Below, piece after piece: positions 18,691 to 28,007 of a stretch of 64,000 nucleotides of DNA. Location of the stretch: assembly GCA_039822105.1 (NCBI GenBank), contig JBCBMW010000001.1, forward strand, positions 316,291 through 380,290. Reading direction: 5' to 3'. The position numbers were made by a program, and so were the translations under genes. This stretch comes from Parvularcula sp039822105 (GTDB taxonomy: Bacteria; Pseudomonadota; Alphaproteobacteria; Caulobacterales; Parvularculaceae). The stretch's first letter is position 1, and each line of letters opens with the position of its first letter. The notes under the pieces are model-generated. The model did no database searches. It was not told the origin of the DNA and saw only the letters and a list, made by a program, of their open reading frames with translations.

Positions 18691-19806
18691 GTGAAGGTCA
18701 CCATCGAACGAGGAACGCTCCTCAAGGCGCTGTCTCACGTCCAATCGGTGGTCGAACGCCGCAACACAATTCCTATTCTTTCCAATGTCTTGCTGCGAGC
18801 AGAAGGCGGGACATTGGCGCTCACCGCGACCGATCTTGATATCGAGATCGTGGAGCAAGTGCCAGCAGATGCGGATCAACCTGGCGCGGCCACGGCCGCT
18901 GCGGTGACGCTGTTCGACATCGTCAAAAAATTGCCGGACGGCAGCCAAGTGGAGCTTGAGAAAACCTCAGCTGGCCGGTTGCGTCTTTCGGCAGGCCAGT
19001 CGGAATTCAGCCTCGCGATCCTACCCGAAGAGGATTTTCCTTCTCTACCGCAGGCGGACGATGGCCAGGCCTTCACGATGCCGACCGAGGATCTTGCGCG
19101 CCTGATCGACAAAGCCCGCTTTGCCATGAGCCAAGAGGAGACGCGCTACTACCTCAACGGCATCTACCTCCACGCTTCAGAAGAGGGGGGTGAGCAGACC
19201 TTGCGCGCGGTGTCGACGGACGGTCACCGCCTGGCGCGTCTTGATGCTGATATTCCTCCGGGCGCTGAGGGTATGGCCGGGGTCATTGTTCCGCGAAAGG
19301 CGGTTCTGGAGCTGCGGCGTCTTCTCGATGACGCGGGTAAAACCGTTGATGTCCTGGTCTCCGCTGGCCGGATGCGTTTCCGTTTTGACGATATCGCTCT
19401 GACGACCAAGCTGATCGATGGGACGTTCCCGGACTATGCGCGGGTGATCCCAGAGGGCAATGACAAGATCATGCGGGTCAGCCCTGCGGAGTTTGCCAAA
19501 TCGGTGGATCGCGTCTCGACCGTGTCCGCTGACAAAACACGCTCAGTCAAACTCGCGATTGAAGGCGATAAGCTCCAGCTCAACGTCAACAGCCCCGAAA
19601 CCGGGACGGCCACAGAGGATATGTCGGTCGACTACCCAGGCGAGGCGATCGAAATCGGCTTCAACGCCAAATATCTTCTCGATATAACAGCGCAAATCGA
19701 CGGCGAGACAGTGACCTTTGCCTTTGGTGACACAGCGTCTCCAACGGTGATTACCGATGATGAAGATCCGCGTGCGCTCTATGTCTTGATGCCGCTGCGG
19801 GTCTGA
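18691..19806 (+). CDS. dnaN: DNA polymerase III beta subunit (sliding clamp)
   Basis: 371 residues, the normal length for the ring-forming processivity clamp. It starts with GTG at 18691 behind AGAAGGAGAAC and reads MKVTIERGTLLKALSHVQSV. The FPDYARVIP segment and the C-terminal YVLMPLRV end are typical. It lies 106 nt after dnaA and 13 nt before recF, in the classical order. Confidence 0.98.
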   Translation: MKVTIERGTLLKALSHVQSVVERRNTIPILSNVLLRAEGGTLALTATDLDIEIVEQVPADADQPGAATAAAVTLFDIVKKLPDGSQVELEKTSAGRLRLSAGQSEFSLAILPEEDFPSLPQADDGQAFTMPTEDLARLIDKARFAMSQEETRYYLNGIYLHASEEGGEQTLRAVSTDGHRLARLDADIPPGAEGMAGVIVPRKAVLELRRLLDDAGKTVDVLVSAGRMRFRFDDIALTTKLIDGTFPDYARVIPEGNDKIMRVSPAEFAKSVDRVSTVSADKTRSVKLAIEGDKLQLNVNSPETGTATEDMSVDYPGEAIEIGFNAKYLLDITAQIDGETVTFAFGDTASPTVITDDEDPRALYVLMPLRV

Positions 19807-19819
19807 TCGGCGCTGCGCC

Positions 19820-20920
19820 ATGCGCCGCATCACGTCGCTCACCCTCCGTGACATCCGTTCCTATGAGGCTTTCGACGCAAAGCTCACGGGGCGCTCGGTT
19901 GTGATCACCGGCCCCAATGGTGCGGGCAAGACCAATCTCTTAGAGACGCTCACCCTTTTTGCGGCGGGCCGGGGCCTGCGCGGCGCCAAGCTTTCCGATG
20001 TGGTCCGCCAAGGCGCGGGCGGGGCACCGGGTGCGGCGCTTTCTCTTAGTACAGAGGATGAGGATCCGTTGCGACTGGTCGTCTCCATTCCGCCGCCGCG
20101 CTTTGACCGGCGCGAGGTGAAAATCGACGGCGAGGCGGTCAAAAGCGCGTCGGCCTTGGCCGGGGTGATCCGGTTTTTGTGGCTCATCCCTGCTATGGAT
20201 CGCCTTTTTGCGGACGCGCCGGCGGAGCGCCGCAAATTCCTCGACCGGATCGCCGCTGCGGGATCCTCCGAGCACGCTCAAAATGCCGCGCGCTACGAAA
20301 AGGCGATGAAGCAGCGCATGGCGCTCCTCGACACGGGCGGCGACCCCACGCTCCTTGCCGCGTTCGAGCAGGAGATGGTGGAGGCGGGGCTCGCGATCAC
20401 CGAATGCCGCCTCGAAACAGCAGAGGGCCTCGCGGCGGGATACGAAACGCTCCGCCAGGCGGCCTTTCCCCGCGCCCATCTCTTTATCGAAGGCGATGTT
20501 GAGACCGACCTTGCGCGCGAAGGCAAAGAGGCAGCCGCGTCCGCGTTTGCAGAACGTCTTGTCCGCAACCGGCGGATCGATCGCGACGCCCGGCGCACAT
20601 TGGCGGGCCCCCATCGCTCTGACCTCATTGTCACCCATCTCGAAAAAGAGATGCCGGCCAAGCATTGCTCCACCGGTGAGCAAAAGGCGTTGCTCATTGG
20701 CCTGATCCTGGCGCGGGCGTCAGCCGCCAAGAGCCAGGGGGAGGGCGCGTTGGTCCTCTTGCTCGACGAAATCGTGGCTCATCTCGACGAAATCCGCCGC
20801 GAGGCGTTGGCCGCCACGCTTCACGATTTGGGTCTTCAGGCCTTCCTCACGGGCACAGATGAGGAGGCATTTGCACCCTTTTTGGAGCATATGGATCACC
20901 TCCAACCGGCCCGCTGCTGA
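19820..20920 (+). CDS. recF: DNA replication and repair protein RecF
   Basis: 366 residues. An SMC-like ATPase that helps load RecA at gaps. Walker A GPNGAGKTN is at residues 31-39. The ABC-type signature CSTGEQKALL and the Walker B LLLDEIVAHLD lie in the C-terminal third. It starts 13 nt after the dnaN stop, probably cotranscribed, and is followed by a separate gyrB promoter. Confidence 0.96.
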   Translation: MRRITSLTLRDIRSYEAFDAKLTGRSVVITGPNGAGKTNLLETLTLFAAGRGLRGAKLSDVVRQGAGGAPGAALSLSTEDEDPLRLVVSIPPPRFDRREVKIDGEAVKSASALAGVIRFLWLIPAMDRLFADAPAERRKFLDRIAAAGSSEHAQNAARYEKAMKQRMALLDTGGDPTLLAAFEQEMVEAGLAITECRLETAEGLAAGYETLRQAAFPRAHLFIEGDVETDLAREGKEAAASAFAERLVRNRRIDRDARRTLAGPHRSDLIVTHLEKEMPAKHCSTGEQKALLIGLILARASAAKSQGEGALVLLLDEIVAHLDEIRREALAATLHDLGLQAFLTGTDEEAFAPFLEHMDHLQPARC

Positions 20921-20978
20921 ACGCCAGTAAGTTGTTCATTTGCAAGGGTTTTCGGGCGCGTTTTTGCGCTCTCAGGGG

Positions 20979-21007
20979 TTGGGATTGAGGCCCAAAACCT
21001 CTATATA
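20979..21007 (+). promoter_or_regulatory. gyrB promoter with flanking GANTC sites
   Basis: TTGGGA at 20979-20984 and TATATA at 21002-21007 have a 17-base spacer. GAATC motifs at 21015-21019 and 21041-21045 lie just downstream, within the expected leader. In Caulobacter-type bacteria such sites link expression to CcrM methylation and GcrA; here that is inferred. Confidence 0.6.
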
Positions 21008-21046
21008 AATCGACGAATCGCGAATTTTTTTGAGAAGACAGAATCC

Positions 21047-23467
21047 ATGGCCTCAGAGGCAGTTCCGGAGACGAATCCGGGCCCAGACGCAGCCGATTAC
21101 GGCGCGCAATCTATCAAAGTTCTGAAGGGGCTCGACGCCGTCCGGAAGCGTCCAGGTATGTATATCGGTGACACCGATGACGGCTCTGGTCTGCATCACA
21201 TGGTCTATGAGGTCGTGGACAACGCGATCGACGAAGCCCTCGCAGGCTATTGCGACACCGTGCACGTCATTTTGAACGACGATGGGTCGGTCACTGTGCG
21301 CGACAATGGCCGGGGCATCCCCACGGAGATGCATCCTGGTGAAGGCATGTCGGCGGCTCAGGTCATCATGACCCAGCTGCACGCGGGCGGGAAGTTCGAC
21401 CAAAACAGCTACAAGGTGTCCGGCGGTCTTCACGGTGTGGGTGTTTCTGTCGTGAACGCACTGTCAGAACGGCTGGACCTCAAGATCTGGCGCGGCGGCC
21501 ACGTGCACGAGATGCGCTTCGTGCACGGAGAGGCGGAAAAAGATCTCGTCGTCACGGGCGATACAGATGAAAGCGGGACGCAAGTCACCTTTCTGCCGTC
21601 CCCGCAAACATTCACCCAAACCGAGTTTGACTACGGAACACTTGAGCGCCGCTTGCGGGAGCTCGCCTTCCTGAACTCCGGTCTCAAGATCCTTCTCTGC
21701 GACAAGCGCCGGGCAGAGGTGCAGGAGCTTGAGCTTCACTACGAGGGCGGGCTTACGGAGTTTGTGCGCCATCTCGATGCTTCCAAACAGGCATTGGTCA
21801 GTGAGCCAATCACCATGACGGCCGAGAAGGATGGCATCACGGTGGAAGTCGCCATGTGGTGGAACGACAGCTACCACGAAAAGGTTCTTCTGTTCACGAA
21901 CAACATTCCGCAGCGTGATGGCGGTACGCACCTTGCGGGCTTCCGCGCGGCCCTGACGCGTGTGGTTAACGGCTATGCCACCAGCTCAGGGCTCTTGAAA
22001 CGGGAGAAGGTGTCGCTTTCAGGAGACGATGCCCGCGAGGGTCTCACCGCGATTGTGTCGGTGAAAGTCCCTGACCCGAAATTCAGTTCTCAGACCAAGG
22101 ATAAGCTTGTCTCGTCGGAGGTGCGTCCGGTGGTGGAAACCGTGGTCGGTCAAGAGCTTGGCACGTGGTTCGAGGAGCATCCCACCGATGCAAAGCGCCT
22201 TGTCGGCAAGGTGATCGAGGCTGCTGCGGCCCGTGAGGCGGCGCGGAAGGCGCGCGAGCTCACCCGCCGTAAGGGTGCGCTCGATGTCTCGTCATTGCCG
22301 GGCAAACTGGCTGACTGCCAAGAGCGTGATCCGGCGAAATCAGAAATCTTCCTGGTCGAGGGCGACTCGGCGGGCGGCTCCGCCAAACAGGCCCGTAACC
22401 GTGAGAACCAGGCGATCCTGCCGCTCCGGGGTAAGATCCTCAATGTCGAACGCGCTCGGTTTGATAAGATGCTCTCAAGCCAAGAGGTCGGGACACTGAT
22501 CACGGCGCTTGGCACAGGTATCGGTCGCGATGATTTTGATGCGGATAAATTGCGTTACCACAAGATCGTCATCATGACTGATGCCGATGTCGACGGCGCC
22601 CATATCCGGACATTGCTGCTCACGTTCTTCTATCGTCAGATGCCAGAGCTTATCCGGCGCGGGCATCTCTATATCGCTCAGCCGCCGCTTTACCGGGTCG
22701 AGAAGTCGCGTTCGCAGCGCTACTTGACCGATGAGAAGGCGCTCGCCGATTATCTTTATGCTGAGGGTGTTGAGGGTGCGGTTCTCACTGATGCCCAAGG
22801 TGAACAGCGGATGGGCCGGGATCTGGCTGATCTCATTGAGAAAAGCCGTTCGGTCGCACAGCGGGTGGAGGCTTTCCCGTCTTGGATCCGTCGCGATGTG
22901 CTGGTGCTCGCCGCACTTGCCGGCGTGCTTGGTGCTGATGATCCTGCGCCTGAGCAGCTCACGGCACTGGCTGAGCGCCTCGATGCGATCAGTGAGGAGT
23001 ATGAGCAAGGCTGGTCCGCTACCTTTGACGCAGGCGACATTGTTCTCGCTCGCGAGGTGCGCGGCGTGCGCGAGGCTTACGTCTTGAACGAAGATCTCCG
23101 GGGCGGCGCTGACGCGCGGCGCTTGTCCGCTGATGCTGAAGCCATCCGCGAGGCTTTTGCGGGCACCTCGACCCTCAAGCGCGGTGAGACAGAAACGCTG
23201 GTTTACGGACCGCTTGATTTCCTTGAAGCTCTGCGCACCGCTGGCGGCAAAGGTGTCACCATGCAGCGCTATAAGGGCCTTGGTGAAATGAACCCGGAGC
23301 AGCTCTGGGAGACCACCCTCGATGCCAACGCACGGCAGCTTCTCCAGGTGCAAATCGAGGAAGCCGACGAGGCGGACGAGACCTTCAGCAAGCTGATGGG
23401 TGACGTGGTCGAGCCGCGTAAAACCTTTATCCAGACCCGCGCGTTGGAAGCGGAACTCGACCTTTAA
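21047..23467 (+). CDS. gyrB: DNA gyrase subunit B
   Basis: 806 residues, full length. The N-terminal GHKL ATPase has the DNAIDEALAG and GLHGVGVSVVNAL segments. The TOPRIM domain has EGDSAGGSAKQ and the DADVDGAH acidic motif, and the C-terminal QRYKGLGEMNPEQLWETT binds GyrA. With GyrA (not in the window) it introduces negative supercoils. It has its own promoter and is followed after 3 nt by the helicase gene. Confidence 0.98.
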   Translation: MASEAVPETNPGPDAADYGAQSIKVLKGLDAVRKRPGMYIGDTDDGSGLHHMVYEVVDNAIDEALAGYCDTVHVILNDDGSVTVRDNGRGIPTEMHPGEGMSAAQVIMTQLHAGGKFDQNSYKVSGGLHGVGVSVVNALSERLDLKIWRGGHVHEMRFVHGEAEKDLVVTGDTDESGTQVTFLPSPQTFTQTEFDYGTLERRLRELAFLNSGLKILLCDKRRAEVQELELHYEGGLTEFVRHLDASKQALVSEPITMTAEKDGITVEVAMWWNDSYHEKVLLFTNNIPQRDGGTHLAGFRAALTRVVNGYATSSGLLKREKVSLSGDDAREGLTAIVSVKVPDPKFSSQTKDKLVSSEVRPVVETVVGQELGTWFEEHPTDAKRLVGKVIEAAAAREAARKARELTRRKGALDVSSLPGKLADCQERDPAKSEIFLVEGDSAGGSAKQARNRENQAILPLRGKILNVERARFDKMLSSQEVGTLITALGTGIGRDDFDADKLRYHKIVIMTDADVDGAHIRTLLLTFFYRQMPELIRRGHLYIAQPPLYRVEKSRSQRYLTDEKALADYLYAEGVEGAVLTDAQGEQRMGRDLADLIEKSRSVAQRVEAFPSWIRRDVLVLAALAGVLGADDPAPEQLTALAERLDAISEEYEQGWSATFDAGDIVLAREVRGVREAYVLNEDLRGGADARRLSADAEAIREAFAGTSTLKRGETETLVYGPLDFLEALRTAGGKGVTMQRYKGLGEMNPEQLWETTLDANARQLLQVQIEEADEADETFSKLMGDVVEPRKTFIQTRALEAELDL

Positions 23468-23470
23468 GCA

Positions 23471-25945
23471 GTGACGGACGCCGCGGTCCTTCCAAGCCGG
23501 TTCCAAGACTGGTTCAGTGGCCGCGGTTGGCACCTCCGTGATCATCAAGAAGCTGTTCTCAAGGCAGGGCTGGCTGGTCAGTCGGCACTGTTGATCGCGC
23601 CAACGGGCGGCGGGAAAACGCTGGCGGGCTTCTTGCCAAGCCTTGTGGAGCTCGCTGCTGCGCCCAAGAACGAGCGAACGCTGCACACGCTCTACATTTC
23701 ACCGCTCAAAGCGCTGGCGGTTGATATCGCACGCAATTTGATGACGCCGGTGGAGGAGATGAAGCTCCCCGTGGTTGTGGAGAGCCGGACCGGCGACACC
23801 AAATCCTCCGTCCGCCAACGACAAAGAACAGCGCCGCCAGATATTCTTCTGACCACGCCGGAACAGTTGTCGCTGCTCTTGGCGCACCCGTCCGCCAACG
23901 ACCTTTTCTCGGGCCTTCGATGCGTTGTGCTTGATGAGCTGCACGCGCTCAGGGGGTCGAAGCGGGGTGATCTCCTGTCTCTCGCTCTTGCGCGGCTTTG
24001 GACCTTGGCGCCGGGTATGCGGACGGTTGGCTTGTCAGCGACGGTTGATGACCCTGAGCCTTTGAGGCGCTATCTGGTGCCCCAAAACCAGGGTGATGAT
24101 GGGCTGGCCGAGCTGGTGCTGGCCAGGGGCGGCGTCAAGCCGTCGGTCGATGTCTTCACGCCGGGTGAAAACATTCCGTGGTCGGGCCATTCGGGGCGGC
24201 ATGCTTTTGATGCGATTTATGATGCTATCAAATCGCACACCACAACGCTCATCTTCACCAACACGAGGAGCCAGGCGGAGGTCTGCTTTCAAGAGCTCTG
24301 GCGGATGAATGATGATGCGCTGCCCATCGCCCTCCACCATGGCAGCCTGGAGCGGGAGCAGCGGCAGCGTGTGGAAGCGGCGATGGCGGAGGGCTCCTTG
24401 AAGGCGGTCGTCTGCACTGCGACCCTCGATATGGGCATTGATTGGGGTGCGGTGGATCTTTGCATTTGCCTCGGTGCACCCAAGGGCGCCGCGCGACTGG
24501 TGCAGCGGATTGGACGCTCCAATCACCGGATGGATGAGCCATCCGAGGCGATGCTTGTCCCTGCGAACCGGTTCGAGGTGCTCGAATGCGTCGCGGCGAA
24601 AGAGGCGGTGGATCAAGGGCTTCTGGACGGTGATCCCTACCAGGGCGGCGCGCTCGATGTTCTGTGTCAACACATTTGGGGCATGGCTGCGGCAGAGCCC
24701 TTCTATCCCGATCGCTTGTTTGAAGAGATCAAGGGCGCCGCGCCGTACGCTGATCTGATACGTGAGCAGTTTGACGAGGCGCTCGATTTCGTGGCGACGG
24801 GCGGATACGCGATGCGAGCCTATGACCGGTTTCGCCGGATCGTACCGATGCCTGATGGCCGCATGCGGATCAGGGATGCTCGCACGGCGCAGCTTTACCG
24901 GTTGAACGCTGGAACGATCATCGATCTTCCCTCCTATAATGTCCGTTTGGGGAGGATGAAGAAGAAGGACGGTCGCGCCGGCGCGCCGCGAGGTGGCCGG
25001 AAGCTTGGTACAATTGAGGAGTTTTTCCTGAGCCAGCTCACCCCTGGTGACACCTTTATCTTCGCGGGTGAGGTCCTCCGCCTCGAAGGTGTTCACGATA
25101 TGGACGTCTATGTCACGCGGGCGGCGGGCGAGGAGGTCAAGATCCCGACCTGGGTGGGCGCCAAATTTCCACTGTCGAGCTTTCTTGCCAATCGTGTGCG
25201 GACGATGCTGAACGACCCTGAAACGTGGGGCGGCCTTCCGGACCCCGTCCGTGAGTGGCTCGATCTTCAGCGGCAGAAATCCTATCTGCCGCGCCCAGAA
25301 GAGCTCTTGATCGAGACGTTCCCGAGGTCCGGGAAACACTTCCTGGTCTGCTATCCTTTTGAAGGGCGGATGGCGCACCAGTCGCTCGGTACCTTGGTGA
25401 CCCGGCGCCTCGAACGCTTTGGTCTGCAGCCGCTCGGGTTCTGCCCCACGGAGTATGCGCTTTCTGTTTGGATGCGGAAAGATCCGGCCGGTGTCGATAT
25501 GGCATCGCTGTTCGAGGAAGATCTCCTCGGTGACGATCTCGATCTCTGGCTTGCCGACGCGCAGCTGATGAAGCGCACCTTCAGAAACTGTGCGATGATC
25601 GCCGGGATGATCGAGAAGAACCATCCGGGACAAGAGAAGTCCGGGCGACAGGTGAGCTTCTCAGCAGGGCTGATCTACGATGTCCTCCGCGATCATGAGC
25701 CTGACCACATCCTGATGAAAGCGGCTTGGACGGACGCATCGGCGGGTTTTCTTGATCTTGGGCGTTTGTCAGAGCTCCTCGCGCGTGTCCGCGGCCATCT
25801 CGTGCACCGAGATCTCGATCGGGTGTCGCCGCTGGCTGTCCCGGTGATGCTGGAAATGGGCCGAGAGAGCGTTCCGGGCGGGGCCAACGAAGCGATTCTT
25901 GAGGAGCTCGAGGCGGAGCTTCTCCAGGAAACGCGCGGTTTGTGA
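23471..25945 (+). CDS. Lhr-like DEXH-box helicase (ligase-associated type)
   Basis: 824 residues. RecA-like domain 1 has Walker A APTGGGKT (43-50), DELH (155-158) and SAT. Domain 2 has QRIGRSNH near residue 345. The long C-terminal part is that of Lhr-like and ligase-associated DEXH helicases, which in other bacteria sit beside an ATP-dependent ligase and a metallophosphoesterase in repair clusters. None of those partners is next to it here. It starts with GTG 3 nt after the gyrB stop, so translation is likely coupled to gyrB. Role inferred: repair-linked DNA or RNA-DNA unwinding. Confidence 0.9.
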   Translation: MTDAAVLPSRFQDWFSGRGWHLRDHQEAVLKAGLAGQSALLIAPTGGGKTLAGFLPSLVELAAAPKNERTLHTLYISPLKALAVDIARNLMTPVEEMKLPVVVESRTGDTKSSVRQRQRTAPPDILLTTPEQLSLLLAHPSANDLFSGLRCVVLDELHALRGSKRGDLLSLALARLWTLAPGMRTVGLSATVDDPEPLRRYLVPQNQGDDGLAELVLARGGVKPSVDVFTPGENIPWSGHSGRHAFDAIYDAIKSHTTTLIFTNTRSQAEVCFQELWRMNDDALPIALHHGSLEREQRQRVEAAMAEGSLKAVVCTATLDMGIDWGAVDLCICLGAPKGAARLVQRIGRSNHRMDEPSEAMLVPANRFEVLECVAAKEAVDQGLLDGDPYQGGALDVLCQHIWGMAAAEPFYPDRLFEEIKGAAPYADLIREQFDEALDFVATGGYAMRAYDRFRRIVPMPDGRMRIRDARTAQLYRLNAGTIIDLPSYNVRLGRMKKKDGRAGAPRGGRKLGTIEEFFLSQLTPGDTFIFAGEVLRLEGVHDMDVYVTRAAGEEVKIPTWVGAKFPLSSFLANRVRTMLNDPETWGGLPDPVREWLDLQRQKSYLPRPEELLIETFPRSGKHFLVCYPFEGRMAHQSLGTLVTRRLERFGLQPLGFCPTEYALSVWMRKDPAGVDMASLFEEDLLGDDLDLWLADAQLMKRTFRNCAMIAGMIEKNHPGQEKSGRQVSFSAGLIYDVLRDHEPDHILMKAAWTDASAGFLDLGRLSELLARVRGHLVHRDLDRVSPLAVPVMLEMGRESVPGGANEAILEELEAELLQETRGL

Positions 25946-26022
25946 GAGCCTTGCGCTTCTGGTTCACATTTTGCATTGCAGGCCCCAAGTTAAGAGTTTG
26001 GTGACCCTGGGGGACCCCTTCA

Positions 26023-26703
26023 ATGCGTCTGACAGCTTTGGTTTTGGCCGTTTTTTCTCTGGCCGCTTGCGCGTCCAGCGTGCCGCCTGTTCCTGAGACA
26101 GGGGCGTTCAGCGTCAAATACGTGATGATCGACGGCGATTACTTTGTGCGCATTGATAAGGTCGGCGTGAACCGCGTCCTCATTAAGAGCGAAGAGAACC
26201 ACCTCAACCGCCGTGACTACAAGCGGACCGACTGGGAGACTTATGCGTCTCGCCTGTTCCCGCAGGACGAAATCAACTTCAACACGCTGCGCCAGCTTCG
26301 CGGCTCAAACCTGGTGCCCGTTGGCCTCGCGTCGCCCACCCCGAGCGCCGTGCCGCCCTGCGATGAGACAGCCAATCCAGTTTACGCCAAAGAGCAGTCT
26401 CGCGTGATCCGCCGCGCCCCTCGCAGCCAGCCGGGGGACTCGATCACGATGGTCAGCACCTGTCTTCTTCATAAGGGGCTGACCGCGAGCCAGTATTCCG
26501 GCATCCACCAGCGCCCCAACCCCTACAGGTTCCCCACGCGCTATGAAGTGATCGTAGACCTCGATCGCAACGGCACGCCGGAGCAGCGCAACGTTCGCAT
26601 CCGGAACGTCTCAAAAGCGACGGTTGGCCAATTCCTCCGCAGTGAGACGATCGTGCCGCGGGACGAGGTCACCTCGCTGATGCTGGGCCTCGACCGGCTC
26701 TAA
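26023..26703 (+). CDS. Hypothetical lipoprotein
   Basis: 226 residues with a lipoprotein signal peptide (LAAC, acylated Cys16). The mature part is polar, contains two further cysteines near the middle, and ends in LMLGLDRL. I recognise no domain. The ATG at 26023 is 77 nt after the helicase. A hairpin lies behind the stop. It probably resides in the cell envelope; function unknown. Confidence 0.75.
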   Translation: MRLTALVLAVFSLAACASSVPPVPETGAFSVKYVMIDGDYFVRIDKVGVNRVLIKSEENHLNRRDYKRTDWETYASRLFPQDEINFNTLRQLRGSNLVPVGLASPTPSAVPPCDETANPVYAKEQSRVIRRAPRSQPGDSITMVSTCLLHKGLTASQYSGIHQRPNPYRFPTRYEVIVDLDRNGTPEQRNVRIRNVSKATVGQFLRSETIVPRDEVTSLMLGLDRL

Positions 26704-26718
26704 GTCGCCGAAAAAGAG

Positions 26719-26741
26719 GGGCGTTGTGACAAGCAACGCCC
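26719..26741 (+). terminator. Hairpin after the lipoprotein gene
   Basis: GGGCGTTG and CAACGCCC form an 8-bp perfect stem with a seven-base loop. Only a short mixed T-rich sequence follows, so termination is likely but may be incomplete. Confidence 0.55.
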
Positions 26742-26819
26742 ACAATCTTTCCAAGACTTCATGTCTTTGTTTTCATACAGTATATTAGAAATCCGACATG
26801 TTCGGAGAAGTGGCCATTT

Positions 26820-26834
26820 GGTCACAATTTGACC
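26820..26834 (+). promoter_or_regulatory. Small inverted repeat upstream of the fasciclin gene
   Basis: GGTCA and TGACC flank five AT-rich bases within an AT-rich leader 68 nt before the start. It is a possible operator; no regulator can be assigned. Confidence 0.35.
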
Positions 26835-26901
26835 CCTCCTCAGCCTACAATTGTGGTCTATGTGGACACCTGCCTATCCTGGCAGACACGGAGACAATCT
26901 G

Positions 26902-27453
26902 ATGAAGACCCTCACTTTGGCAGCGGCTAGCCTTGCCGCGGCAGCGATGACGCTTGCCCCGGCTTATGCTGATGATCCGTCGAAGGACATGCACGCCGAG
27001 GCGCCGACGATCGTCGGCGTTGCCACTGGTAATGACGACTTCTCGACGCTTGTTGCAGCGGTCACGGCCGCTGATCTTGTCGAAACGTTGGACGGAGATG
27101 GTCCGTTCACGGTGTTTGCGCCGGTCAATGCGGCTTTCGATGCGTTGCCCGACGGTATGGTGGATATGCTTCTCCAGGAGGAGAACCAGCCCGCTTTGCG
27201 CAACGTGCTCACCTATCATGTGGTGGCCGGTAAGGTGAAAGCGGCTGATCTGGTCGCGCTGATCCGGGAAAATGGCGGCGCGACCACCGTGGAGACAGTC
27301 GCAGGTGTGACCTTCACGGCAGCGATCGTCGATGGCGACGTCACGCTCACCGACCAAGCAGGCAACGCCATCAAAGTGCTGAGCACCGATGTGCCAGCGT
27401 CCAATGGTGTGGTGCACGTGATCGACGGCGTGCTGCTGCCGACGGCGGGCTAA
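26902..27453 (+). CDS. Secreted fasciclin (FAS1) domain protein
   Basis: 183 residues. A Sec signal peptide ends near APAYA, followed by one FAS1 domain with the GPFTVFAPVNAAFDALP block, LTYHVVAGKV and the final NGVVHVIDGVLLP. FAS1 proteins are extracellular or periplasmic adhesion modules. The ATG at 26902 has GGAGAC upstream; the longer frame from 26851 would hide the signal peptide. The gene ends 3 nt from the convergent DUF302 gene. Confidence 0.93.
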   Translation: MKTLTLAAASLAAAAMTLAPAYADDPSKDMHAEAPTIVGVATGNDDFSTLVAAVTAADLVETLDGDGPFTVFAPVNAAFDALPDGMVDMLLQEENQPALRNVLTYHVVAGKVKAADLVALIRENGGATTVETVAGVTFTAAIVDGDVTLTDQAGNAIKVLSTDVPASNGVVHVIDGVLLPTAG

Positions 27454-27456
27454 GGC

Positions 27457-27981
27457 CTAACTTGCGTCGCCCGTGACCTCGGCGCTCAGCGCGGTGAGGT
27501 TGCGGGTGATCCCTTCAAGGCGTTGAGCCTGATCGGTGGCCAAGACGGGGAAGGCCCGACCGATCGAAGCCGGTGAAGTGACGGCGAGGTGCGTGACCCC
27601 TTCGGCATCCTCAAAAACGGCTGCCCTCAAAGGCAATTCAGCCGCCATCACCGGCTCAGCCAACATCAGCGGCGTTCCAATCTGCGGCGCCCCAAAAATC
27701 ACCACGGTGGCCGGCGGCATGTCGAGCTCAACGGTGGCCGCACCGGCCTGGTGATCGACCGTCGCAAACACCGTGAGGTCCCGGCGATCAATCGCCTCGA
27801 ACAAACGGTTGAGGGTGGTGTCGTGATCAAACGCGCTCTCGGTCACGATGTAGCGGGCCTGATCAACGGGTGATTGTTCAGCGGCGGGAGCAGCCACGGG
27901 ATCGGCGGCCACCGGGTCAGCACATGCTGCCACCAGGGCCGCGCCCAAGGCGATCGTCGTCACAGTCACAACACGGTTCAT
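27457..27981 (-). CDS. DUF302 lipoprotein
   Basis: 174 residues. The lipobox LVAAC puts the acylated Cys at 20, followed by an Ala/Pro linker. The mature domain, with VFATVDHQAGAATVELDMPP and VVIFGAPQIGTPLM, is the DUF302 fold, whose function is not established. The ATG at 27981 has GAGGGG upstream and is preferred to 27996. It lies 26 nt after the patatin gene on the same strand, so the two may be one operon. Confidence 0.88.
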   Translation of the reverse strand: MNRVVTVTTIALGAALVAACADPVAADPVAAPAAEQSPVDQARYIVTESAFDHDTTLNRLFEAIDRRDLTVFATVDHQAGAATVELDMPPATVVIFGAPQIGTPLMLAEPVMAAELPLRAAVFEDAEGVTHLAVTSPASIGRAFPVLATDQAQRLEGITRNLTALSAEVTGDAS

Positions 27982-28007
27982 GGCAAAGCCCCTCAATCGT
28001 ACCGCAG

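Noticed and set aside
22475..23686. 403-residue minus-strand ORF
   Set aside because: Mirror of gyrB and the helicase start; no recognisable domain.
24035..25633. 532-residue minus-strand ORF
   Set aside because: Mirror frame of the DEXH helicase, with biased Arg/His composition and no ribosome site.
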